Numbered from the stretch's first letter, positions 1 through 6,320 are shown. The stretch: 7,484 nucleotides of DNA from Nitrospinota bacterium (GCA_030740135.1 JASLXW010000197.1:1-7484); one strand, 5' to 3'. Program-made: numbers and translations. Notes: generated by a model from the letters alone, not told the origin.

Positions 1-1301
1 TTCGCCACCCTCTCCACGATGGGAAGATCGCGTATGTCTTGGAGGTAAACGGAGATCTTCACCACGGCGTCCATCGAGGCGCCTTGGGACTCGAGCACCT
101 TCCGCGCCTTTTCAAAAACCCTCCAGGCTTGCGCCCCCGCCGGCCCCTCCAGATGGTCGGAGACCAAGCTTCCCGTGGCCATCCCTTTCCCTTCCCCGTC
201 CAGGTCCCGGTAGCCCTGAACCATCCGGTTGGACCCGGGGATATCGGCCATCAGCCCCGACAGAAAGAGCAATCCGTCGGCCCGCGTGGCGAGGGCGTGA
301 CGGCCCCAAGGCTCGACCCCCGCCGCCGAGGAGATGGATACGGGCAGATCCGAGGCCGCGGGTTCCGGGGGCACGGAGGCGAAGGCCTCGATTTCGATGC
401 GGTATGTCGGCACCGCAAGCTGGCCGATCTGGATCACGGTGGTGGCCGGCGGCGTCTCCTGGAAGAAGCGGCGCGCCACCTCCTCGACAATGGGGAAATC
501 GTTCACATCCCTGAGGTAAATGATCTGCTTGACGAGGTTCTGCATCGTACCGCCGTGCTCGGCCAGGATCTTTTCGTACTGGTCGTAAATGGCCCAGGTC
601 TGGACAGCGATGGGCTCGCACTGCCTGCGGGCGGCGGCGGTGTCGAAGCGGATCGGGCTCTCGACGCCCGCTTCCTCGAAGCTGTGGAGCACAATGCGCC
701 TCTCCATGTCGACGCCGATCATCCCGGCGAAGAACGTCAGGTTTCCCGCGCGCGTGGCCATGAGATAGTTGCCGACCGCGATCTGGTCGAACTTCTTGGA
801 GCGAAGGACCTCTTTTCGGACGGGCCACTGCCCATCCACCGGGACCACGCCGATCGCGCCGATCTGGTGGACGGCCTCCCGCAGCGGGAATTCCGAAACC
901 TCGAAGGCCGTCCCCGGGGGTCCCGTTTCGGTGAAGAAATTCGTTCGGACCCGGGTTTGGGCCGGCAGGTCTCGTATGTTCAGCCAGCTGTACCACAGCC
1001 ACAGGGTTTCGTCGATGTTGGAGCCCTGCTCCTCGAGGATCGTCTTCAGTTGTTGAAAGATGCGCCAAGCCTGGGTCACGCCCGGACCTTCCCGGCTGTC
1101 GGGCGCTATCTGGTGGAAGGCGTAAGGGATGTCCTCGTCGGGAAGGTCGGCGTAGTCGGTGACGATGGAGGGTCGATCCGGATGAAAGCCCATCAAGCCG
1201 GAAAGAAACAGATAGGGGCCCGCCTTGACGCCCAGTGGGTTGTTCCCGTAGGGATTGATCACCTTTCCAGAGGTAATGGGTGTTTTCTTGAGTTTCAACA
1301 T
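1..1301 (-). CDS. Multi-domain RidA/YjgF-like protein, three tandem domains, C-terminus cut by window edge
   Basis: Read on the minus strand from the ATG at 1301-1299, the frame stays open for 433 codons to the window edge. The start has a good ribosome binding site, AAGGGGAG at 1315-1308, six bases away. The protein is three repeats of the RidA (enamine/imine deaminase, formerly YjgF/YER057c) fold: about residues 12-153, 175-309 and 325 to the edge. Each repeat has a strand like LFLSGLMG, LTFFAGMIG or LLFLSGLMA. Each also has a helix-strand unit of the pattern Q-W-x-x-(F/Y)...G-x-x-x-(x)...(Y/N)-(L/I)-x-D-(I/V)-x-D-(F/L)-P. RidA proteins hydrolyse reactive 2-aminoacrylate-type enamines. The Arg in the usual P-A-R-S/T motif is absent: domain 1 has PPGTAFEV and domain 2 has PPATTV. 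The two complete domains may therefore bind ligand without canonical deaminase activity. About 50 residues of domain 3 should lie outside the window. The family call is secure; the function is not. Confidence 0.88.
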   Translation of the reverse strand, partial: MLKLKKTPITSGKVINPYGNNPLGVKAGPYLFLSGLMGFHPDRPSIVTDYADLPDEDIPYAFHQIAPDSREGPGVTQAWRIFQQLKTILEEQGSNIDETLWLWYSWLNIRDLPAQTRVRTNFFTETGPPGTAFEVSEFPLREAVHQIGAIGVVPVDGQWPVRKEVLRSKKFDQIAVGNYLMATRAGNLTFFAGMIGVDMERRIVLHSFEEAGVESPIRFDTAAARRQCEPIAVQTWAIYDQYEKILAEHGGTMQNLVKQIIYLRDVNDFPIVEEVARRFFQETPPATTVIQIGQLAVPTYRIEIEAFASVPPEPAASDLPVSISSAAGVEPWGRHALATRADGLLFLSGLMADIPGSNRMVQGYRDLDGEGKGMATGSLVSDHLEGPAGAQAWRVFEKARKVLESQGASMDAVVKISVYLQDIRDLPIVERVA

Positions 1302-1718
1302 GAACGTCTCCCCTTCAGGCGGGATGCCTCCGTCATTCGTCGTCCCTGATCGCTTCTTGTTGCGGTGGCTCCCCCAACAACCCAAGCACCCTAAATCTAC
1401 AGGGATGGGATAAAATATGACCTGGATCATAGGTAGTGGTATGGTTTGAAGGCTAACATAATATGGAGTTTTCTTTCAGCCAAGGTCGTGATGGGGCCGC
1501 GTCAATACCAGCACCGGCGGAACTCCAGTCCCGGGTTGCAAGAATTTGCGCCATATCGCGCCCCCGATTCCGAGCGGAGGGCTGGGCCCGGAGCGGAGAT
1601 TCGGGAAAGACGCGATTGCCGCTACGGGTTGGTTGACCCTTCGCCCAAACGGCGGCTGCACCGGGACGGCTTGACGGCCGTGGAGCAGGGAACCATCCAC
1701 CACTGAGGATCTCCCGAC
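1302..1718. other. Divergent intergenic region between the RidA-like gene and the oxidoreductase operon
   Basis: This 417-base spacer separates two divergent genes and should hold both promoters. It contains the CRP/FNR-like palindrome listed separately. A TAATAT at 1459-1464 could be a -10 box for the rightward operon, but no convincing -35 lies 17 bases upstream. Leftward, TAGATT (minus strand, 1399-1394) is a possible -10. A TTGTTG/CAACAA inverted pair lies at 1357-1362 and 1375-1380. The part from about 1490 to 1700 is GC-rich; it has a TTG-initiated 86-codon frame without recognisable protein features, so I do not call a gene there. If the rightward transcript starts near 1470, its leader would be about 250 bases, which is long. 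Confidence 0.5.
1416..1431. promoter_or_regulatory. Candidate CRP/FNR-family operator
   Basis: TATGACCTGGATCATA is a 16-base inverted repeat with perfect five-base half-sites (TATGA / TCATA) and a six-base spacer. It has the geometry of the CRP consensus TGTGA-N6-TCACA. Its core TGAC-CTGG-ATCA also resembles FNR-type boxes (TTGAT-N4-ATCAA). It sits in the divergent spacer, about 47 bases before the start point implied by the TAATAT at 1459-1464. A regulator of the CRP/FNR superfamily could act on both directions. This rests on pattern alone. Confidence 0.4.
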
Positions 1719-2726
1719 ATGGAAAGAATCGGTTTCTCGACAGGCTACTATCCGGACATCGGCCTCCGTGAGATGACCCAATGGATGAAAGCGGCCGATG
1801 AACGGGGCTATGAGGCCGCCTTCTTCGTGGAGACCATCGAGACCATGAGGGATTCGGTCTCCGCCCTGGCCCTCTTCGCCGCTTCAACCACCAGGGTCCG
1901 GCTGGGGTGCACCCAGATCGTTCGCCTGCGAAGCCCGGTGATCATGGCCCAGACGCTGGCCACGCTGGATGAGCTGTCGGAGGGCCGGATGTTCCTGGCG
2001 CCCGGCGCCTGCACCCCTTCCCACGCCGCCCGGTATGGCCTGGCGCCCGCCGACCCCGTGATTTCCCTGAAGGAATCCGTCACGGCGATGCGCGAGATCC
2101 TGACGGGAGAAGAGGTCACCTGCTCCGGCGAGACCGTAAAACTGGACCGGGCCGGTCTGGCCTTCAAGCCGTATCGCACGGAGATTCCTATGTGGATTGC
2201 GGCGACGAGCCGGACGGGACTGCACATTGCGGGAGAGATCGGCGACGGCGTCTTGCTCAACTCCAACACCTCGCACGAATATTCCCGGAACGCCGTTCGT
2301 ATAGTCGGGGAGTCCTGCGAAAAGGCCGGAAGGGATTTCGAGAATTTCGAGATTGCTCAAATCATCGTAACTTCCATCGATGACGATCGCGACAAGGCCA
2401 TCGAGGCGGTCCGGTTCGAGGTGGCCAACAAGTTCGACCGCATTCAGTTGCCGTTCAACGCGGGACCCCGGATGCGGGTGGGTGAGCCTTACATCAAGAA
2501 AGAGGACCTCCCGAAATTTGCGGAGGCCGAGGAGAAGGGCGGCAAAGAAGGCCTCATGAAGGCGATGCCGGTCTCCTACATCCAGGGCCTGACGGCGAGC
2601 GGGACACCGCAGGAAGTCCTGGACAAGGTTGAAAAGTACAAGGAGGCCGGTGTGAAATTGCCGATCATCCGGCCCGCGCATCCCCACCAGGTGCTAAGGA
2701 CGCTGGATTTGTTCGCTCCGAAGTAA
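1719..2726 (+). CDS. Luciferase-like (LLM class) flavin- or F420-dependent oxidoreductase
   Basis: This 335-residue protein has the length and architecture of bacterial-luciferase-like monooxygenases and F420-dependent reductases, cytoplasmic TIM-barrel enzymes using FMN or F420. Visible family marks are a start of IGFSTGYYPDIGLREM, the helix ADERGYEAAFFVE (residues 26-38), the block RVRLGCTQIVRLRSP followed by ATLDELSEGR (59-90), and MWIAATS...AGEIGDGVLL (158-180), where the family places cofactor-contacting loops. After SEGR the usual LGxGxG appears as LAPGAC, a small deviation. GAGGA at 1705-1709 is nine bases before the ATG. It is probably the first gene of an operon, with the next gene starting 47 bases after its stop. 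The fold call is firm. Cofactor, substrate and whether it is an oxygenase or a reductase cannot be decided from sequence alone. Confidence 0.9.
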   Translation: MERIGFSTGYYPDIGLREMTQWMKAADERGYEAAFFVETIETMRDSVSALALFAASTTRVRLGCTQIVRLRSPVIMAQTLATLDELSEGRMFLAPGACTPSHAARYGLAPADPVISLKESVTAMREILTGEEVTCSGETVKLDRAGLAFKPYRTEIPMWIAATSRTGLHIAGEIGDGVLLNSNTSHEYSRNAVRIVGESCEKAGRDFENFEIAQIIVTSIDDDRDKAIEAVRFEVANKFDRIQLPFNAGPRMRVGEPYIKKEDLPKFAEAEEKGGKEGLMKAMPVSYIQGLTASGTPQEVLDKVEKYKEAGVKLPIIRPAHPHQVLRTLDLFAPK

Positions 2727-2773
2727 CGTCGGAACGCATCGACCCTCCAACCCTGAGGAGACGGACCTGAGCC

Positions 2774-3697
2774 ATGACAGAAGCCATCGCGTTTCAAGGC
2801 GGCGCCATTCATCCCTCGGACGGAGAGTACGGGGAGGCGGCCCTTCGCCATCTCCAGGTGGGCATCGATATTCTGAAAGACGGAGGTCCGGCCCTCGACG
2901 CGGTCGTCGCCGTCGTTTCCTCGGCCGAGGACGACCCAATGTTTCACGCCGGGACGGGCGCCCGACTGAACCTTAAGGGCGAGATCGAATTCGACGCAAG
3001 CGTAATGGACGGAGCGACCTTCGGCGCTGGCGCCGTCGGCGGCATCAAGCGCGTCAAGAATCCCATTCGCATGGCCAAGGCGGTTATGGAGGAAACGGAC
3101 CACGTCCTCCTGGTGGGTTCCGAATCCGAGGAGATCGCCCGGAAGCTGGGGTTTGAGGAGTACGACGCCGAGCTGCCCCACCGGCGCGAGGAGTGGAAAG
3201 ATCTGCGGGCCAAGATCCGCCGCGGCGAGAAGATGGAAGGCATACACGCCTATCTGAAGAAGATTCGCAAGTGGGCGGATACGGTGGGGGCCTGCGCGGT
3301 GGACCAGGAAGGGAATTTCGCGGCCGGGACCTCGAGCGGCGGATTTCCCTTGAAGCTGCCCGGACGCGTCGGGGACGTCGGCATCATCGGCGCCGCCACC
3401 TACGCGCAAAACGGCGCGGGGTCGATCACGCTCACCGGCGTCGGCGAGATCGTCATCAAGACCTGCCTCGGCTATTCCATCGTTCAGCGCATGGAGGCCG
3501 GTCAGCCCGCCCAGGAGGCGGCCGAGGATCACCTGCGGGATCTCAACCGACGTTTCGGCAATCCTCTGATGTTCGTGATTTGTATCGACCGGGACGCCAA
3601 CATCGGCACGGCGCGCAACGTGCACCTGACGCCCCACGCCTGCTGGCGGGGGGACTGGGACGCCCCGAAAGGGAATTTCGCCCCGGTCTTCGAGTGA
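2774..3697 (+). CDS. Isoaspartyl peptidase / plant-type L-asparaginase (Ntn-hydrolase, family T2)
   Basis: This is a 307-residue precursor, close to the roughly 320 of E. coli IaaA (EcAIII). The family is made as one chain that cuts itself before a Thr to give alpha and beta subunits; the mature enzyme hydrolyses beta-aspartyl dipeptides and asparagine. The cleavage site is visible as D169-T170 in ADTVGACAVDQEGN. Substrate-binding residues R198 and D201 lie in KLPGRVGD, and T221 in LTGVGE; all keep the E. coli spacing at an offset of nine. The segment FDASVMDG (73-80) is also typical. Three departures stand out: the N-terminal HGGAG is FQGGA, the Asn of the NAG loop is His (H58), and the second active-site Thr is Ser (S188). 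GAGGAG at 2755-2760 lies a rather long 13 bases before the ATG. The Ntn core is intact, so hydrolase activity is likely, perhaps on an unusual substrate. Confidence 0.9.
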   Translation: MTEAIAFQGGAIHPSDGEYGEAALRHLQVGIDILKDGGPALDAVVAVVSSAEDDPMFHAGTGARLNLKGEIEFDASVMDGATFGAGAVGGIKRVKNPIRMAKAVMEETDHVLLVGSESEEIARKLGFEEYDAELPHRREEWKDLRAKIRRGEKMEGIHAYLKKIRKWADTVGACAVDQEGNFAAGTSSGGFPLKLPGRVGDVGIIGAATYAQNGAGSITLTGVGEIVIKTCLGYSIVQRMEAGQPAQEAAEDHLRDLNRRFGNPLMFVICIDRDANIGTARNVHLTPHACWRGDWDAPKGNFAPVFE

Positions 3698-3714
3698 GGC
3701 GGGGCCTTTCGGTC

Positions 3715-3762
3715 GAATCCTCGGGATTCAACCCCGAGAAGGTCCGGTGCGCCCGCGGACCT
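3715..3762. other. Cluster of short hairpins after the asparaginase-family gene
   Basis: Three perfect stems are packed into 48 bases behind the stop codon. GAATCC/GGATTC at 3715-3720 and 3724-3729 closes a three-base loop. CTCGGG/CCCGAG at 3720-3725 and 3733-3738 overlaps and competes with it. AGGTCCG/CGGACCT at 3740-3746 and 3756-3762 closes a nine-base loop. No T-run follows, so this is not a standard intrinsic terminator. It could be an attenuator-like or processing structure between the second and third genes, or chance in GC-rich DNA. Confidence 0.35.
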
Positions 3763-3789
3763 GTCCGGCCGGAGACCTGTTCGGCCGGC
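3758..3789. repeat. Two tandem copies of a 16-base unit
   Basis: GACCTGTCCGGCCGGA (3758-3773) is followed directly by GACCTGTTCGGCCGGC (3774-3789), identical at 14 of 16 positions. The pair ends 31 bases before the aminotransferase start, in a 123-base spacer, and its first copy overlaps the right arm of the AGGTCCG/CGGACCT hairpin. A tandem 16-mer in a leader could be a double protein-binding site or a small slippage duplication. Confidence 0.6.
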
Positions 3790-3820
3790 GACATCCCATT
3801 TTGAGATTGAGCCATCGTCT

Positions 3821-4732
3821 ATGAAACCCGTGAAAGAAGTCTGGATGGACGGAGCATTCGTCCCTTGGGACGACGCCAACGTCCACATCCTCACGCAGAC
3901 ACTGCACTACGGCATGGGGGTTTTCGAGGGCATCCGCTGTTACGAGACCGTCCGGGGATCGGCAATCTTCCGGTTCCGGGAGCACATGGATCGTCTGTAC
4001 CGGTCGGCGCACATTGTCCGCATCGATCCGAACATCCCGCAGGAGGAGCTGAGCGGGGCGATCCCGGACCTCATCGGGCGCAACAGCCTGTCCTCCTGCT
4101 ACATTCGGCCGATCATCTACCTGGGTCTCGGAGAGCAGGGCCTGGCCTATCACAACGCCCCCGTGCAAACGGCCGCGGCGGTGTGGGAGTGGGGCGCTTA
4201 CATGGGGGACGAGGGAGTGAAGGACGGGATCCGGGTCAAGGTCAGCTCCTTCACCCACCATCCCGTCAACAGCACCATGCTGAAATCCAAGACATGCGGC
4301 AATTACGTCGTTTCGATGATGGCGAGAATGGAGGCCTTGCAGGACGGGTACGACGAAGCCCTGATGCTGGACCCCGGGGGCATGGTCGCCCAAGGCCCCG
4401 GAGAGAACGTCTTCATCGTCCGGAACGGAATTCTCAAAACCCCGTCCCTCGCGGGCGTGCTGGAGGGCATTACGCGGGATTCGGTCATGCGGTTGGCCGA
4501 GGCGGAGGGCCTCGAGGTCCGCGAGGAGCCTTTCGCCCGGGATGATCTTTATATCGCCGACGAGGCCTTCTTCGTGGGAACCGCCGTCGAGGTGACGCCC
4601 ATCCGCGAGGTGGACAACCGCACGATCGGCTCCGGCCGCCCCGGTCCCGTCACCCAAAAGCTGCAAGAGGCCTTCTTCCGCGTGGTGCGCGGGGAGGACG
4701 GGGCCTACGACCACTGGCTGACGCCTGTATGA
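3821..4732 (+). CDS. Branched-chain amino acid aminotransferase-like enzyme (PLP fold type IV)
   Basis: This 303-residue protein aligns by eye along its full length with E. coli IlvE, which moves the amino group between Leu, Ile or Val and 2-oxoglutarate. Shared marks are LHYGMGVFEGIRCYE (28-42), R58 in HMDRL, YIRP (94-97), the PLP lysine K157 in SKTCGNY with Y162, GITRD (216-220), GTAVEVTP (253-260) and GPVTQKLQEAFF (275-286). The residue matching IlvE Glu193, which binds the pyridine nitrogen of PLP, is Gln191 here (VAQGPGEN; codon CAA), while the neighbouring GEN is kept. No good Shine-Dalgarno sequence precedes the ATG, which follows the asparaginase-family gene by 123 bases. A D-amino-acid transaminase or aminodeoxychorismate lyase is less likely, because the EGIRCYE and YIRP motifs are of the branched-chain type. 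The fold is certain; the exact substrate is inferred. Confidence 0.88.
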   Translation: MKPVKEVWMDGAFVPWDDANVHILTQTLHYGMGVFEGIRCYETVRGSAIFRFREHMDRLYRSAHIVRIDPNIPQEELSGAIPDLIGRNSLSSCYIRPIIYLGLGEQGLAYHNAPVQTAAAVWEWGAYMGDEGVKDGIRVKVSSFTHHPVNSTMLKSKTCGNYVVSMMARMEALQDGYDEALMLDPGGMVAQGPGENVFIVRNGILKTPSLAGVLEGITRDSVMRLAEAEGLEVREEPFARDDLYIADEAFFVGTAVEVTPIREVDNRTIGSGRPGPVTQKLQEAFFRVVRGEDGAYDHWLTPV

Positions 4733-4743
4733 GGCCGGGTCCG

Positions 4744-4769
4744 GCGGCGGGAACCCTTCCCCCCGCCGC
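4744..4769 (+). terminator. GC-rich stem-loop after the aminotransferase, possible terminator
   Basis: GCGGCGGG (4744-4751) and CCCGCCGC (4762-4769) form a perfect eight-base stem with a ten-base loop, starting 11 bases after the stop codon. The position suits an operon end, but no T-run follows, so it would be an atypical terminator or a 3'-end stabilising hairpin. Confidence 0.35.
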
Positions 4770-4935
4770 GAGGTCCGGGGACCGGGGTGCGAATGATGGG
4801 GCCCTGAGCTCGATCAGTCAGCCCTGCGCACCTCGAATCGGAAGCCGGCGGACCGATCATCAGCCATCTCTGCCCACCTACCCCCTCCCGAGAGCGAAGG
4901 CAATCTGCCGTTAGGTGAAGCGCAAAGGCTTCATA

Positions 4936-4977
4936 GAGAAATCTCCTCCTCAATGGGTCCATTATCGGAGATCTCTC
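4936..4977. repeat. 42-base imperfect palindrome
   Basis: The outer arms GAGAAATCTCC (4936-4946) and GGAGATCTCTC (4967-4977) pair at 10 of 11 positions. Inside, AATGG (4952-4956) and CCATT (4959-4963) form a second short stem. It lies 81 bases beyond the 3' end of the decayed minus-strand gene, at the point where base composition changes. It could be a bidirectional terminator without T-run, a recombination site, or a remnant of a small mobile element. Confidence 0.5.
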
Positions 4978-5057
4978 ACATCAAATCCGGTCCAATTCCT
5001 TAGGGCAGGTCAGGTGGATTTCGGAACCGTGCTTCTTCGGAAGATCGAAGGCGAGGG

Positions 5058-6250
5058 TTATGCCCACGGAACAGAAACAACTTCACCCTCCCATGTTTGC
5101 GTTATACGATTTCCATACCGGCCGTTGTGACTAAAAAGGTGCATCAGCATGAGTTCGACGTACCATTGTCCCAGGTTCCAGCCCTCATAATACGAGCCTG
5201 ATAGTGTGTTTCCGTATTTCTGTTTGGGATGAATCAAATCGTTGCGGATCTCGGTGAGCGCATAGGGACCGTCCTGCCACCCGTTTTTACGGGCAAGTGC
5301 CCGCAATTTTTGACAATTCCTGCGTATACCCGTGTTGATCTGCATGACAGTCAATGCTTTTCGAACTCGCTCCGCAGCAGATTTTCCACGATGACCAAGA
5401 TAGTAAGTCAGGCGCTCCAGAGCCGCCTGCGTGAGGATTAGTCCCCCGTCGACGCCAGCGCCACTACCATGAGCATTGCTCCTCAGATACCAATACAGGA
5501 CAGTACGGATTGTTTCTTGCCCGATCGGGTTGTTGAATCTATCCCAAAATCCTGGAAACACCTCCGAAAGGATCTGACCATTCATCGTATCGAACCAAGA
5601 CGGCGTGTAGCCCCAAGGCATAACAGTATGGACGCCCCATTACTCCCAAACCTGCTCTCCCTCCCGGTTTAGGCCGCTTTGAAGCGCCAATGAACAGAAG
5701 GCACCGCGAGCAAACGACAGGAAAAGTCTCATCCCCTCCAAGAGGCTTTCTGCGTCCTTCGCGATAAACGTTTTGCCATCGGACCGCTTAACCGTATCTT
5801 TATGAGTAATGGCGTACCCACCATCCTTCTTCAGCGATTCATTGAGTTCCTTCAAATTGGATACGCCGTAATCTCGACGTCCCACGGCCCGGCTGTCAAT
5901 TGTGCGCCACCAAGCCTCTTACCGCCTCCTTTCCCATCCTCGTGAATACGATCCTGCCGCCCAAAGAACTTAGGAAAGTTGAGAATACCGAACTTAACTG
6001 ACTGGAAGCGTTGCCGCGTTTTTCTCGAAACTGTACAGGGTTGTCGACGAGGTACCAGCACGCCTGAGATATGCCCGTCTCCGAAAGACAAGGAGACGGG
6101 GATAACCTGCAACTTGACCCCTTGCGGCAACAATTTGACTGAAGAGGCTATATCTCTGATGCAAGCCAAACCAGAAAATGGCCCTCTGAATTCGATGACG
6201 AGGCCCGGAGTAGGCAAAAGCCGTAGGACTGGCTCCGCCGAAACTTCCAC
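5058..6250 (-). pseudogene. Decayed gene for a protein of about 397 residues with a C-terminal HEPN-like R-x4-H motif
   Basis: Three open stretches on the minus strand form one interrupted gene. The first runs from a GTG at 6250 to about 5861 and ends in ...VEITAYP before TGA at 5854-5852. Adding one A in CCAATTTG (minus strand, about 5861-5855) restores ITAYPNLKELNESL and joins it to the second stretch (KKDGGYAITH...FLSFARG...EQVWE). That stretch stops at TAA (5642-5640), and the same frame continues as WGVHTVMPWGYTPSWF to a natural TAA at 5060-5058. The first part is rich in strand-like segments. The last part is helical, with ILTQAALERLTYY and then ALTEIRNDLIHP, whose RNDLIH (5246-5229) fits the HEPN R-x4-H RNase motif, and it ends in VPWA. 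HEPN proteins are often defence or toxin RNases; that role here is inferred. The start is uncertain: in-frame HIEIAIRGT lies upstream of 6250 with no ATG, GTG or TTG before a stop at 6286-6284. GC content is visibly lower than in neighbouring genes. Confidence 0.8.
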
Positions 6251-6284
6251 TATGGTGCCCCGAATGGCAATCTCAATATGAATT

Positions 6285-6320
6285 TAGCCCAGACGAATTG
6301 GCGAATTCGGGCTATTCGTC
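6285..6320. other. Overlapping inverted repeats upstream of the decayed gene
   Basis: TAGCCC (6285-6290) pairs with GGGCTA (6309-6314), and GACGAAT (6292-6298) pairs with ATTCGTC (6314-6320). The two stems overlap at base 6314 and interleave. CGAATT occurs twice in between, the second time as the palindrome CGAATTCG (6302-6309). The block lies just beyond the 5' end of the decayed minus-strand gene and might be an operator or part of its old promoter region. Confidence 0.35.

Larger units (their letters stand above)
4733..5057. other. Intergenic region between convergent genes
   Basis: This 325-base gap lies between the aminotransferase and the 3' end of the broken minus-strand gene. The first 170 bases are very GC-rich like the left block; from about 4910 the composition drops to that of the decayed gene. 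It holds the hairpin at 4744-4769 and the palindrome at 4936-4977. A short plus-strand frame from a GTG at 4915 overlaps the decayed gene and shows no protein features. No RNA gene was recognised. Confidence 0.5.

Noticed and set aside
112..1068. Minus-strand frame of 318 codons
   Set aside because: It is another frame of the same strand as the RidA-like gene, is Arg/Gly/Pro-rich with no recognisable domain, and lies wholly inside the real gene.
39..1349. Long plus-strand open frame of 436 codons
   Set aside because: It is the antisense shadow of the RidA-like gene, whose minus-strand translation shows clear repeated domains. The plus-strand protein is low-complexity in Arg, Gly and Asp with no family features.
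1446..1706. Possible 86-residue protein before the oxidoreductase gene
   Set aside because: It has a TTG start with no good ribosome binding site, Arg/Pro-rich composition and no recognisable feature. It may be untranslated leader.
2576..3637. Minus-strand frame of 353 codons
   Set aside because: It is a shadow of the asparaginase-family gene and the end of the oxidoreductase gene. It has no motifs, while the opposite strand encodes conserved enzymes.
3709..3724. Sequence like a tRNA T-arm (GGTCGAATCC)
   Set aside because: One base of the GGTTCGAATCC pattern is missing, and no acceptor, D or anticodon arm can be found at the right distance; the upstream part is the end of a coding gene.
3728..4714. 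Minus-strand frame of 328 codons
   Set aside because: It is the antisense of the aminotransferase gene, a common outcome in GC-rich DNA.
4915..5130. Plus-strand frame of 71 codons from GTG
   Set aside because: It overlaps the conserved 3' end of the decayed minus-strand gene, has no clear ribosome binding site and shows no domain.
5640..5642. The in-frame TAA read as programmed recoding
   Set aside because: TAA is not used for selenocysteine or pyrrolysine, no readthrough context was seen, and the gene also carries a frameshift. Decay is the simpler explanation.
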